From: Asterias rubens
Taxonomy: Eukaryota > Echinodermata > Asteroidea > Forcipulatida > Asteriidae
DNA length: 64,000 bases
Assembly: GCF_902459465.1 (NCBI RefSeq)
Contig: NC_047067.1
Location: 14,644,840 to 14,708,839, forward strand
Direction of reading: 5' to 3'
The position numbers were made by a program, and so were the translations under genes. This document shows positions 12,201 to 20,707 of the stretch, one piece after another (the stretch's first letter is position 1; each line of letters begins with the position of its first letter). Under the pieces are notes generated by a model, which saw only the letters and a list, made by a program, of their open reading frames with translations, was not told the origin of the DNA and did no database searches.

Positions 12201-14950
12201 TAACAAATATATATCCCTAGTTATGACCTTAGGGGCTAGTATAACAATGATATATCCCTAGTTATGACCTTAGGGGCTAGTATAACAAATATATATCCCT
12301 AGTTATGACCTTTGGATGTAGGCGTCAAGTTGTATTGGTTTTTTTATATACAATTTTCATTAATGCGTTATTATTCAGTTTTTATTCATGTAAATGTTGT
12401 GTTCTTTGTTTATGCTGTCTTTATCTTGTATTTTAACTATGTTATTGGCCTAAATTTTAAATGTGAATTTTACTCCTTTTTGATGAATAGTTGGGTTTTT
12501 TTGGGTAGTTTATATTGTATTCAATAGTATTGGGTCATACATTTGTTGATTGATTTTTATGTTTGCCTTTGAATTTTTTTTACACTTATCTGTTACTGTT
12601 ATTAATTTGCCCAAAACAGGACTGGTATGACGTTGGTTCCCCGCCAGTCTTCTGGGTGTCTGGTTTCTTCTTCACACAAGCTTTCTTAACCGGTGCCCAG
12701 CAGAACTTTGCCAGGAAGTACACAATTCCTATCGACTTGTTGGGATTTGATTACGAAGTCATGGACGACAAGAAATATGACAAAGCACCCGAAGATGGTA
12801 AAGAACTCCTCCGAAAAATTTCCACCTTCATTGAAAACTTTCTTTAGTTTCAATGTTACCCAATCATATAAGTAATTCTGAAACTATAGGTTATGTACAG
12901 TTTTAATTCTGTTTTTAAGAACAGCATGCACTTTTTATATTAGGGACCTAGTGTTCTGCGTTATTGATGATGAATTCTTGACCTCATCTAGTTTTTATTC
13001 CATGTGACACTGATATATTTTAGTGTTTAGACCTCTTTCACTGACATCACAGCTAATTTCTGCCTTTAGTCTGCCATTTTGGGAGTCAAATTCCATGTAC
13101 ATGTGTAAGGGTGTTACCTGAAGAATGTAGTCTATAAAGTATGACACAGGGATTGAACTCCCAAATTGGCATAACCAAGATTTATTTGGTTTTACCCCTA
13201 CACATGTGTGTAAGCACTGTATACTCAGTTCTGTAAAAAATATTCACATGCATATTACTCTGATGGGCATTGGAGCCATGACCTTTGCCATTCTATAGAC
13301 CGTATTGAATAACCCCTTTTTGCTATGAAAAGTCGCCATCTTGTATGGCAAACCGTATGCGCGTCCAAACGCGTACATCATCAAAGCACACAGCATGCAA
13401 CATTCCCGGTTTGATTTCTACGGCACATACACGCACACGTTCACAGACGCCATCTTGTAGGTCAGATATTTGAACGGTGATGTCATATTCAATACGGTCT
13501 ATAGCAAATGTCTCACCATCTAGACCACCGAGATTGCACATTAGTTACGAGCAGTTCTGAGTATACAGTGTTTACACACATCGGTGTATAAGGGTAAAAC
13601 CAAATAGTTCTTTATCCTGATGTAAATTTCACATCTTTTAACCAAGATGGGGAGGTAGTGCTTTCTGCTCTATCGGCCAGGCTTCGGACTGATGATACCC
13701 AAGCCTACATCCGATTTGAATGTAAAGGGGATAACCCTGTTTCAACCCTAGGAGTAGGTGGCAACGGCCTACGGGAAAAAAAAATAATTGTAGCCCATAC
13801 CTTGAAGTGGCTTTCAGGCCTTGTGTGTCTGGCGACTTTTTTTTTATGTATTGTGGATCATGATACCACAGGAATTGAGTCAATAACAGTGGATGTTACA
13901 GGTCATATTAAAGACATATGATTGATAACTAATGTCAGTTATGGACGTAGTGTGATTGTGCTAAACTGTATAATTGTTTTTTTAAACTAGGTGTGTACAT
14001 CAATGGTCTATTCCTGGACGGTGCCCGTTGGGATCGTAAGACTCGCAAACTTGGCGAGTCCTACCCTAAGGTCCTGCAAGACACTATGCCAGTGGTGAGT
14101 TAAGCACATCACATACATTTTAGGCTCTTTCACTTTATTGTAACAGCAAACGATTTAACACCAAATCCAAAATCAACTTAACTTCGTCCTCCAACCTGAG
14201 CGAAGTTCAATGGCACTGTTTATCGTTTCAAACATTATTTGTGCACTTGCAAACATTGAATTACCTCTTTCTCAAAAACTATGATACTTCTTACAATGTT
14301 TAATACCATCAAAAGCTCTCCATTGCTCGTTACAAAGTAAGTTTTTATGCTCACAATTACTTTGAGTAATAACCAATAGTATCCAGCCGTCGATTTCACA
14401 AAACTCTTCCTAACTTAGTACCAATCTTAGGACTTAGGACGAGTCCCAACCCTGCACTGTAGCATGCAGACCTTAAGATAAATCCTAAGTTAGGACGAGT
14501 TACTCGTCCTAACTTAGGATTTACTCGCCCTAACTCGAGATAAGATGAGTCCTAACTCTTTGTGAAATCAACCCCAGTGCCTTTAAATCCTTCTCATGAA
14601 CATGATGTTACTGCAAACATTAGTTTCAAATCCTACTGAAGTTAACGGTCTCACGTTAAACCTTGCTAGATTATATCTCCAACATGCAAAATTTCAAAAA
14701 CTGTTTTTATTGTATTGTATGTTTTACATTTTTTTATCTTTAGATTTGGTTGAAGCCCATTAAAAAGTCTGATTTAGTGGAGCGACCAAGCTACGAGGCA
14801 CCAGTCTACAAGACCAGCGAGCGGAGAGGTACACTCTCAACGACAGGCCACTCAACTAACTTTGTCATCAGTATGTTGCTACCGTCTGAACATCCCAAGC
14901 AACATTGGATCGGACGTGGTGTGGCCTTACTCTGTCAGCTGGACAACTAA
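118..14950 (+). CDS. DNAH7: Axonemal dynein heavy chain, C-terminal part (11 exons)
   Basis: Dynein heavy chains are the ATP-driven motors of cilia and flagella. This is the 3' end of an inner-arm type chain; the 5' part lies before the window. Joining 118-294, 700-861, 1821-2021, 4336-4497, 5417-5602, 6459-6596, 10867-11097, 11567-11719, 12620-12797, 13991-14094 and 14744-14950 gives 632 residues and a TAA stop in one unbroken frame. All junctions are GT-AG and the phases match. The residues cover AAA6 and the C-terminal domain. Landmarks are [132 protein letters not shown], and the C-terminus [15 protein letters not shown]. The end looks most like vertebrate DNAH7; DNAH3 and DNAH12 are close relatives, so the exact orthology is an inference. 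Introns up to 4.3 kb are full of repeats. Confidence 0.95.
324..670 (+). mobile_element. MITE family A copy (dynein intron)
   Basis: The family consensus begins TTAAAGGCAGTGGACACTAT and ends with its inverse. Internal landmarks are GTGTATCTCAACAT, AACAAACCTGTGAAAATTT and CAGAGGGAGCCGTTTCTCAC. This copy lacks its right end. Confidence 0.75.
700..861 (+). CDS. DNAH7: Dynein heavy chain exon 2
   Basis: The acceptor is TTCTAG and the donor is GTACGT, giving 54 codons in phase 0. Landmarks are [14 protein letters not shown] and [15 protein letters not shown]. Confidence 0.96.
937..1421. mobile_element. TIR element with internal GTTAAC/CCGG minisatellite
   Basis: The 22-bp ends AAGCCGTGTTCGCATTGGAC (TT) and their inverse at 1400-1421 are nearly perfect. 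The interior is made of motifs such as GGGCCGGTAAGTTAAC, with five tandem copies at about 1312-1395. It lies in a dynein intron. Confidence 0.8.
1680..1763. repeat. MITE family E end fragment
   Basis: GTGCTTAGCAGC and CTTTAAAATTGGGCCCAG match the family's right end. Confidence 0.5.
1821..2021 (+). CDS. DNAH7: Dynein heavy chain exon 3
   Basis: The acceptor is CATACAG and the donor is GTTTGT, giving 67 codons. It encodes [20 protein letters not shown] followed by [15 protein letters not shown]. Confidence 0.96.
2218..2346. mobile_element. MITE family C copy
   Basis: This is a palindrome with GGGGTGGATTTCACAAAGAG at the left and CTCTTTGTGAAATTGACC at the right. TTAGGAC-type motifs (TTAGGACGAAACTCGTCCTAA) fill it. 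It lies in a dynein intron. Confidence 0.75.
3105..3265. mobile_element. MITE family E-like copy
   Basis: TTGCTTAGCATTAAATTTG and GCAGCTTTATGAAATTGGGCC define the right half. The left half is weaker. Confidence 0.55.
3405..3606 (+). repeat. Dispersed repeat, pair with 35462-35640
   Basis: AATCTTGCCTGCAGGAAGTC and TGTGGCTCTTTTGTAAGCAT are shared in inverse with 35480-35550. Confidence 0.6.
3619..3769. mobile_element. MITE family C copy
   Basis: It runs from GGGGTCGATTTCACATAGAG to TCTTTGTGAAATCCACCC, with AGTTAGGACTAGTCCTAACT inside. Confidence 0.8.
3890..4055. repeat. Imperfect palindrome related to MITE families C/E
   Basis: GCTCAATTTCACAAAGCACC and GCTCTTTTTGAAACCAACCCC are the ends, with GATTGATCGTAAG and ATGATCAATCGTA inside. 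Confidence 0.55.
4336..4497 (+). CDS. DNAH7: Dynein heavy chain exon 4
   Basis: The acceptor is TTGCAG and the donor is GTGGGC, giving 54 codons. It includes [16 protein letters not shown] and [17 protein letters not shown]. Confidence 0.97.
4722..4795 (-). mobile_element. SINE family A body fragment
   Basis: In reverse it reads like the body: CACCAATGTGTATTAAGCAC and TGTATACTCA. Confidence 0.55.
4795..5105 (+). mobile_element. SINE family B copy
   Basis: The head is weakly tRNA-like (GACTCTGGTTCAAATCATGC). The body has GGGAAACTAACATGGGCTGG and TTCAAAAGAGGGCGGTATCA, shared with 48333-48512. Confidence 0.6.
5215..5395 (+). mobile_element. SINE family A copy
   Basis: The tRNA-like head (CCGTGGTCGAGTGGTAATCC) is followed by the body GGGAAAGTACTGAGTATACA and CACATCGGTGTAAGGG. 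The box B part is missing. Confidence 0.6.
5417..5602 (+). CDS. DNAH7: Dynein heavy chain exon 5
   Basis: The acceptor is TTGCAG and the donor is GTAAGT, giving 62 codons. It includes [19 protein letters not shown] and [13 protein letters not shown]. Confidence 0.97.
5880..6120. repeat. Degenerate GAGACTGAGACC-type low-complexity tract
   Basis: Irregular repeats such as TTTGAGACTGAGACC and AAGACCTCAATGTCCAAGAC make up the tract. No regular unit is fixed. Confidence 0.6.
6459..6596 (+). CDS. DNAH7: Dynein heavy chain exon 6
   Basis: The acceptor is TTACAG and the donor is GTATAC, giving 46 codons. It includes [19 protein letters not shown] and ends FDNILLTQ. The following 4.3 kb intron is the longest in the visible part of the gene. 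Confidence 0.97.
6703..6878. mobile_element. MITE family E-like copy
   Basis: GGCCCAATATCATAAAGCAG and GCTTTATTATAAAATTGAGCC are the ends, with TTGCTAAGCAAA-type motifs inside. It lies in the dynein intron. Confidence 0.65.
6885..7210. repeat. Repeat with GCGCAGAATTC motifs, family E-related
   Basis: GTAAGCGCAGAATTCTGC occurs near 6908, and ATAAGCGCAGAATTCTGTGG occurs near 7161 after a TCGCAGAATTC copy at 7109. The motif is shared with 63600-63760. Confidence 0.5.
8538..8690 (-). mobile_element. SINE family A copy with intact tRNA-like head
   Basis: On the reverse strand the head reads GGCTAGCTCAGTGGTATAAT (A box TAGCTCAGTGG) and then GGTTCGAATCC (B box). The body is shortened. It ends in AT-rich sequence rather than a CCA-ready acceptor stem, so it is a SINE and not a tRNA gene. 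Confidence 0.75.
9372..9848. repeat. Degenerate 14-bp minisatellite (dynein intron)
   Basis: The unit is about AAACTTTGCATTTG, with many variants over 477 bp. It creates overlapping but meaningless open frames on the minus strand. Confidence 0.85.
10258..10587. repeat. 33-bp minisatellite, 10 nearly identical copies (dynein intron)
   Basis: The unit begins GAAAATTACTGTAACGTGAT and ends ATTGGTCTATAAA. Ten units fill exactly 330 bp with only two visible changes. A period of 33 keeps both strands open, giving false 124- and 137-codon frames. Confidence 0.97.
10867..11097 (+). CDS. DNAH7: Dynein heavy chain exon 7
   Basis: The acceptor is AACCAG and the donor is GTAAAT, giving 77 codons. It opens with a Ser/Lys/Gly-rich stretch ([13 protein letters not shown]) and continues with [10 protein letters not shown] and [20 protein letters not shown]. 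Confidence 0.97.
11567..11719 (+). CDS. DNAH7: Dynein heavy chain exon 8
   Basis: The acceptor is ATTCAG and the donor is GTAAGT, giving 51 codons. It includes [16 protein letters not shown] and [20 protein letters not shown]. Confidence 0.97.
12156..12313. repeat. 41-bp tandem repeat, 4 copies (dynein intron)
   Basis: The unit includes ATATATCCCTAGTTATGACC and TTAGGGGCTAGTATAAC. The copies are almost identical. Confidence 0.92.
12620..12797 (+). CDS. DNAH7: Dynein heavy chain exon 9
   Basis: The acceptor is AAACAG and the donor is GTAAAG. It is 178 nt long and ends in phase 1, with a glycine codon split across the intron. It includes [20 protein letters not shown] and [13 protein letters not shown]. 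Confidence 0.97.
13175..13540 (-). mobile_element. SINE family A copy split by a TIR element
   Basis: The body (GTGTAAGCACTGTATACTCA) and part of the head precede 13293. The head resumes after 13504 with CTCACCATCTAGACCACCGA. Confidence 0.6.
13293..13504. mobile_element. TIR element inserted in a SINE head
   Basis: CTATAGACCGTATTGAATA and its exact inverse are the ends. CGCCATCTTGTA occurs near both ends in direct order. SINE A sequence continues on each side. Confidence 0.75.
13552..13645 (+). mobile_element. SINE family A body fragment
   Basis: TCTGAGTATACAGTG, ACACATCGGTGTATAAGGG and TTCTTTATCCTGATG are present. Confidence 0.6.
13655..13800 (-). repeat. Dispersed repeat, pair with 53740-53890
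   Basis: In reverse it reads GTTGCCACCTACTCCTAGGG, GAAACAGGGTTATCCCCTTT and GATGTAGGC, matching the other copy. Confidence 0.55.
13991..14094 (+). CDS. DNAH7: Dynein heavy chain exon 10
   Basis: The acceptor is AACTAG and the donor is GTGAGT, 104 nt. It completes the split glycine and encodes [15 protein letters not shown] through DTMPV. It is short and has no ATG-initiated frame of its own, so it is easily missed; phase matching on both sides fixes it. Confidence 0.95.
14246..14587 (+). mobile_element. MITE family A right-end fragment, split by MITE C
   Basis: The right part of family A runs to 14386, is interrupted at 14387-14573, and resumes CCAGTGCCTTTAAA at 14574. The CCAG is duplicated at the break. 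Confidence 0.75.
14387..14573. mobile_element. MITE family C copy inserted in MITE A (TSD CCAG)
   Basis: It begins CCGTCGATTTCACAAAACTC and ends CTCTTTGTGAAATCAACC. CCAG occurs directly on both sides (14383-14386, 14574-14577). Confidence 0.82.
14744..14950 (+). CDS. DNAH7: Dynein heavy chain exon 11, terminal
   Basis: The acceptor is ATCTTTAG. It has 68 codons and TAA. It includes [19 protein letters not shown] and the conserved dynein C-terminus. Confidence 0.97.
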   Translation: MWLKPIKKSDLVERPSYEAPVYKTSERRGTLSTTGHSTNFVISMLLPSEHPKQHWIGRGVALLCQLDN

Positions 14951-15427
14951 AACATCAGTAACTTAGAGGGTCGCTCTGGTTACATTTGACCTTTGCATGG
15001 TGGGTTGGGGACTCAAGATTTTTGTATAATAATTTGTATTATATTTCAAATGGGGAAAGTGTGACTCACTTTTATCGTATACTAACAACATATTGACTAA
15101 AAGGTAACAAGTGTATGGCTTCAAATGACTTGAACAATTAAATTTGAAAACTTTCAGACAGAAAATTTGTGACAAGAAATGTAGATAGGAAAAAATTAAA
15201 CAACATTCAAACTTTTAGTTGAAATCAAATTTGGAAATATTTAGCGTGTCGATAAAACAAGGTTGAGTTGAGTTAAATTTTGATAACCCAAAAATTTGTT
15301 TGTTTGAAAAGCAAATTGGATATGTTTGATTTTCAATTGTTTTTTTCTTCTCTCCGTCCAGAGCAATTACTGTATTATGCAAAACTACCCACAAACTTTT
15401 CACTGAAAAGTGATAAAAAGTTGACCA

Positions 15428-15433
15428 AATAAA
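15428..15433 (+). promoter_or_regulatory. Candidate poly(A) signal of the dynein gene
   Basis: This is a canonical AATAAA 478 bp after the dynein stop codon, in AT-rich sequence. The cleavage site is not determined. Confidence 0.5.
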
Positions 15434-15479
15434 GTTAAAATTAACCAATACAATGGTTTGTATATAATCCATTTATAAA

Positions 15480-16500
15480 GCACCACAGTTCAAAGTTATG
15501 GATAATTTTAAGAATATTCTATTATTGTATCACGTTGAGGTTTTTTATATAACGTGTAATATATTTTGTGTGACTGAATTCATTCCATCCTTAAAAAGTA
15601 AATATAATTTGTATATATTTTTGAAGTATCTTATAGTACAGAAAATCTATAATAGTCCGTCCACATTTTCACCTTGACAAATAATTCCAGTGTTCACAAA
15701 TTCCATCCATCGTATTTAGATTATCATTTAAAGGGTCTGTATACGTTTTGTTATGAATCTTTAAATTCATGGCAAATGGGTAGAAGTACTGCAGTAAGCA
15801 GAAGTACTGCAGCTTTGAGTAGTGTAATGCATTTTGAGAAACATTTCACTAAGAAGAAATGGGTTATGGAAAAAGATGTCACTTTTTATCTGCAAAAATA
15901 ATTAATGTGAGAACCATTACTGACAGTCACATTTCTCAGATTGTGTTTTGATATTGCAGATTATTCTTCCTGCGTGGACTTAACCGCTCCAGTTCGGCAA
16001 CGCAACCACCTTTTGGAATGAATTTTCAGGGTTTAGTTTTATGGTATTTATCTACCATTTATATAGGATTGAAACAAACAGTGGGTTCCATTTACCTACT
16101 GTATGCAATCGTTTGAAGATTATCTCTAAGCTGACACCACTCCAAAAAAGATATGCAATTATTTAACAAATGTGTTTAATGTGTCGTGGTTTGCATTTCT
16201 TCGAGAATGGAACTGTGAATAGAGGAAGTGTAGTCACGCCTCATGTTTGCACTGGCTATAAGTTTTTTTGATCGATTTTCTGGAGAAATGCGCATTATAA
16301 GTCCATATTATTGTTATTATTCAAGTCCAAGGATGATATTTTTGTCTTTAACAGGAATGAGATTTTATTATCGCAAAATGGTTTCACAAACTGAACAACA
16401 ACGTATTATTTTTCATGATTATTCTTTATTCTGTAAAGGACACCTGACAGCAATTTCACAATAGGCTTAAAATACAAATGTGTGTATTTGAATAAACATT
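15480..16500. other. Intergenic, nothing recognised
   Basis: This is AT-rich sequence after the dynein gene. I see no splice-supported exon, palindrome or SINE head here. Confidence 0.5.
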
Positions 16501-16504
16501 ACTT

Positions 16505-16690
16505 CTTGTGTTGATTGATGATTGATTGCGGAAATGGATGTCAAACTTTGTGGACCCTTGTCTGTGTTGTGTACGCAAGTAAAAGAACCCAGTGCACTTA
16601 TCGCAAAAAGAGAAAGGGTTTGTACGGTGTTCCTGGTTTGATTGGCAGCATATTGTGCCACAGCACCATGCCAACCATAACATGGTGCTG
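16505..16690 (+). mobile_element. SINE family D copy, headless
   Basis: GTAAAAGAACCCAGTGCACT, TGTTCCTGGTTTGATTGGC and ATTGTGCCACAGCACCATG match the family D body. Confidence 0.7.
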
Positions 16691-16930
16691 TGTAAAAAGG
16701 ATTAGGTCTCGTAATTCAAACGTAGCCCAAATACCTTGCAGGGATTACTGTACGTTACTGTATGTTACAGCGCCGTGAGCGTCACTGAGTGATGTATTTA
16801 TAAGAAGCCACTATTACGTCTGTATTGCTAATAAGTTGTAAGATTATCTCCATGCTTAAGGTAAAAAATATCGGCAAAAAAAATGTGTTTAAAAAACTAC
16901 TGTATAAAAACTACTGTTTAAAAAACTACT

Positions 16931-17085
16931 GAATAGACTTGCGCAAAGCTGGCGGGCGATACGGTGCGCTGCTCATGGTAACGAGAATAGACTTGCGCAA
17001 AGCTAGCGGGTGATATGGCGCGCTGCTCAAGGTAGCGAGAATAGACTTGCGCAAAGCTAGCGGGCGATACGGCGCGCTGCTCATA
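16931..17085 (+). repeat. Three tandem copies of a ~54-bp CpG-rich unit
   Basis: Each unit starts GAATAGACTTGCGCAAAGCT and contains GGCGCGCTGCTCA. A single inverted relative is at 33986-34044. Confidence 0.85.
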
Positions 17086-17404
17086 CATACAGAGAGGCTG
17101 GGTTATAATCAGTGTGAAGGTCTTGGAACAAGACTATTGGTGATGTGCACTTCTTCAGAGACAGGGACTTAGATTCAAGTCCTAGGATGTCAAGTTTTAA
17201 GAATACTGTTTTAAGTAACAGTTATTCCGCAAATGTACCTACGTGTTTAAAGTAACAGTTACTTGGCAAATGTGTTTTAGAGAAAGTGGCTAGAATTTAA
17301 GTCCAAGGATATCAAAGCTGTTGACCCTGGGCTAAGTCTGCTAATATGTTTTAAAGATGTTTGTTGTTTTTTCGTTTTGCCAAACTGTCTTTGAAATCGA
17401 CATT

Positions 17405-17525
17405 AGAGCTTGGGAAAGTAGGCCTACTGGGTATACAGTGCTAACACACATGGGTGTACATGAGTAAACCAACATAAATAATTCTTTATCCTGATGCAAG
17501 TTACACTGCTAAAACAACATAGGAT
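17405..17525 (+). mobile_element. SINE family A body fragment
   Basis: GGGTATACAGTGCTAACACA and TTCTTTATCCTGATGCAAG are present. Confidence 0.6.
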
Positions 17526-17549
17526 TGGAACGTCCTCTAGCTATCGGGC

Positions 17550-17765
17550 GATCTTGGTGATCTATAGTTGGTAAGACACTGCTCTAGAATTGCAAGGGTC
17601 TTTGGTTCGAGTCCCATCCGAGTAATATGCCTATGCTATCATGTTGTTTCACAGGGAAAGTACTAAGCATATAGTGCTTACACTCATCGGTATACACGTA
17701 TGTGGGTTAGACCAAAATGAACATTCTTTATCCCCGATGCAAATTTAACATCTATCAAGATTATA
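17550..17765 (+). mobile_element. SINE family A copy
   Basis: The head has TGGTAAGACACTGCTCTAGA and GGTTCGAGTCCCATCC. The body has GGGAAAGTACTAAGCATATA and ends ATCCCCGATGCAAATTTAAC. Confidence 0.75.
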
Positions 17766-17779
17766 CACGTTTTCCGACG

Positions 17780-19030
17780 GTGTACTGGCTGCAGTAACCA
17801 ATGGCAGGTCGGGGTCGGGGCATTGCAGGGGTAAACGATATCGACAACCAGTGTGGCCACACGGCCATTTTCATCAGTGATTTGGAACGCCAAAGGGCAC
17901 TCGTCAATATATTAATTAAAGGGGGGAAACAGTGGACCGTTGATTACTGGCTAGTTATATAAAGGACTGTGCCACTGTTACATCACCAAGCACTGACAAA
18001 CTTTCTTCGTGGATCATTAACAAACCAACCTGTTTGAATATAGGCCTACTGAGTAAAATATTTTTTACGCAAATTTCTCTCAGCCCATAATGTTGTTTCG
18101 TTTTCTAGCTCATTTTGTTCATCCTTTTTTTCCACTAAAAGGCACTGAAAACTGTTGGCTATTTCTCAAAATATTTTTTTGCGTAAAAACTGACTTGGTA
18201 GTTATTGCTCCATGGTATTAAACGAGCAGTTGAGAGATGTTGATAGTATACAACATTATGAGAAACGGCTAGAGAAAGAAGTAACTTTCTCCTAAAATAC
18301 TCGGAGTTTGATTTCTAGACCTCACAACTTTGTGTGACAGTGGTGTTTTTTTCTTTCATTATTATAACGACCTATCGTTATAACTCTGACGAATCGATTG
18401 GGGGAGGGAAGGGGGGGCAGTGGAAAAACGCAGTCCTTGTGCTACATTAACCGTTAGTAAAGTCATTCTATTTTAGGCGTGGCATGGTTTGCTAAGGCCT
18501 CTACGTTCGTGTCCATGAGCCAGCTCTAAAGAAGAACCGTTTGATCAATACCGATAATTAACGGTTTGAAATCCATATCTAAAGGTTAGATGGGATGGCC
18601 TGTGAATATATCAAAGTTGATAATTATCTGGAAAATAACAGCCAGATATTTTGATTGGTTTTGAACTGAACGATCACCAGATTGCATCCATTTACTGTCC
18701 CACATTATGTCAATACGCAGTCTCACCCACTCAATTAAATACGCCTTGTTTCGGACGGCCATACGAGGCAATAAGCCGTTTGCGAGTTAGATTTGAATAC
18801 AGTGACTTGCTTAGTCGCAAGTAGCACCTTAAATTTTAATTCCTCAGAATTACCAAAACTCTAGAGAAATTATTTATGTGTGAAATACTGTCAGGTACGA
18901 GCAAAATTAACATTCATGGGTCCCCAACACACAGAAGTTTGTATACGCATGTAAGAGGCTCCTTTTGGTTTTGAACACGCTTTGTAACTCTGGACTTTCC
19001 CGAACCGTGGACCCTTTTGCCCTCTTTCGT
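17780..19030. other. Intergenic, no clear gene
   Basis: This is unique-looking sequence. A short inverse-type fragment with CCTAAAATACTC and AGTTGAGAGATGTTGATAGT at 18215-18360 may be a decayed MITE A. Confidence 0.4.
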
Positions 19031-19035
19031 TGAGG

Positions 19036-19193
19036 ATATGCCTTTCTTAATATTTATGCATGCGGTACGTCACAATGCTAATCCAAAACGAGGCGATGGG
19101 CGCAGCCACTGCAAGTGGTGGGGAACGTGCGCCCATAGCCTCATTTTGGGTAAGATTTATGACATCATGCATAAATATTAAGAGGGGCGTATA
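19036..19193. mobile_element. Palindromic MITE-like element
   Basis: The ends share TTAATATTTATGCATG-type sequence. The inner arms have GAGGCGATGGGCGCA against TGCGCCCATAGCCTC. Confidence 0.75.
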
Positions 19194-19434
19194 GGTCCCC
19201 GGTTTGAATGTGTAACTACTCACGTGCTACAAATCACACACAAAATGGGTAGTTTTGTTGTGACCTTTAATGAAGAAAAAAAATCGCCGCCGTAAAAAAC
19301 AAAATCGCAGCTTAAAAAAGGCCGCCGCTTTAAATGCAAAGTATACCTTTGGTTTTTCTGAATCGTTTGTTGTTATACACCATCGAATTAACATGCAAAC
19401 ACTTCACTTCAAAATGGTGGTCGCGCCTTTGAGG

Positions 19435-19503
19435 TTTACTAATTGGTATTTCATCGAAGCTAATGACGATGAAATAGTTTAGCTCATACCAATTAGTAAA
19501 CAC
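19435..19503. repeat. Small imperfect palindrome
   Basis: TTTACTAATTGGTAT at the left is the inverse of ATACCAATTAGTAAA at the right, about 35 bp apart. No function is evident. Confidence 0.6.
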
Positions 19504-19823
19504 AAAGGAAACTGTATTTATTCATCATTAATATTGATATTGTCGAAAACTAACGCCTTCGCATTTAACTAGTTTGAGCATTGAGTCAGATAAAAGCCTT
19601 GAAAAGCTATTGTGTCCATTTTATCCTTACAAAAAAAAACATTCGAGAGCCGATTATTGTTCCCAATGGGAGCTTGTACTTTTATACAAACATTACCGAA
19701 AGGGTAAAAAATTGTGCATAAATATTAAGCTATCTTTTAAAAATTGAACTACGATTCCAGTTGTTTACTGCAAGAATCTTGAAAAATTGGTTTTCAGAAA
19801 CTCGGGCGGTGCAGGGACTAGAG

Positions 19824-19952
19824 GGTTAAAACTACGACTCCCGAGGTGATCCCCGGACCGTTCCATTTTCCCTCGTCTCGTTCCATTTCCCTCGGCTGCG
19901 CATTTGAAAAATAGAACGCACCGGGATCACCTCGGGAGTCGTAGTTTTAACC
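19824..19952. mobile_element. Palindromic MITE-like element
   Basis: GGTTAAAACTACGACTCCCG and CGGGAGTCGTAGTTTTAACC are exact inverses. GAGGTGATCCCCGG pairs with CCGGGATCACCTC. Confidence 0.82.
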
Positions 19953-20039
19953 ATAGCACTCGAAGCAGTCAATATTTGTCGACCAAAACACGAGTTGAAG
20001 CAGTTAATATATGTTTTATATAACACCCCAACAGACTAT

Positions 20040-20707
20040 TTATTATCTTCGTACACGTAATGTTCGTACGCGCGTTCCAGATACACAGATGATCGGGTCG
20101 AGGTGGGTAAAAAGCATAGAGCTTTATATATTGACTAGAGCGCTAACACCCAGTTATACACGCACTAAGGTGTTGAAGCCGTGTGGGCGCATCCATGTTT
20201 TTATGTACAGACAAAAACAAAAGCTTGAAATTTTGTACCGCAATTGTACGGCTATTTGCATGATAGTGCGCTTGTTCTTTTTTATGTGCCACCGAAGCAA
20301 AAAATGCAGTAAATGTGAACGCACAATCTGCTGATCAGCGCACAAACTGCGAGCGTCATGTGCGTCATGATTAAAAGGCGCGTTTACTCTTTTTAGTACG
20401 GCAATCAAGTCGAAGTTACGGTTTTCGTAGCGCGGACGTACGCAAGTGGACAGTTGCGTACGTATACCATGCATAGATATAGAATAGAATAACTAGATCG
20501 GCCGCGCGTACAATACGCTGGTTCGGCCTGTGCGCTGCCATTAATCACGTGCTGACGGCAACGCGCAACATTTGAAATGATGTGACGAGCATGCTTTCGA
20601 CGACCAAACACACATTTTGACTAAAACGAGGAGCCAAACGTCTTTAAATTTCCGGATACTGTAGTCTCTTTCCATCCATTTTAGAATAGGCCTAACGTTT
20701 ACCGAGT
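20040..20707. other. CpG-rich unique-looking stretch
   Basis: This stretch has many CG dinucleotides (CGCGCGTACA, GCGCGGACGTACGCAAG) and overlapping open frames on both strands, none like a known protein. It lies beside the long inverted repeat. It could be a decayed element or a CpG-rich regulatory stretch. Confidence 0.35.

Noticed and set aside
20040..20707. Possible gene or CpG island promoter
   Set aside because: It is CpG-rich with overlapping frames on both strands, but no start, splice pair or family similarity can be defended.
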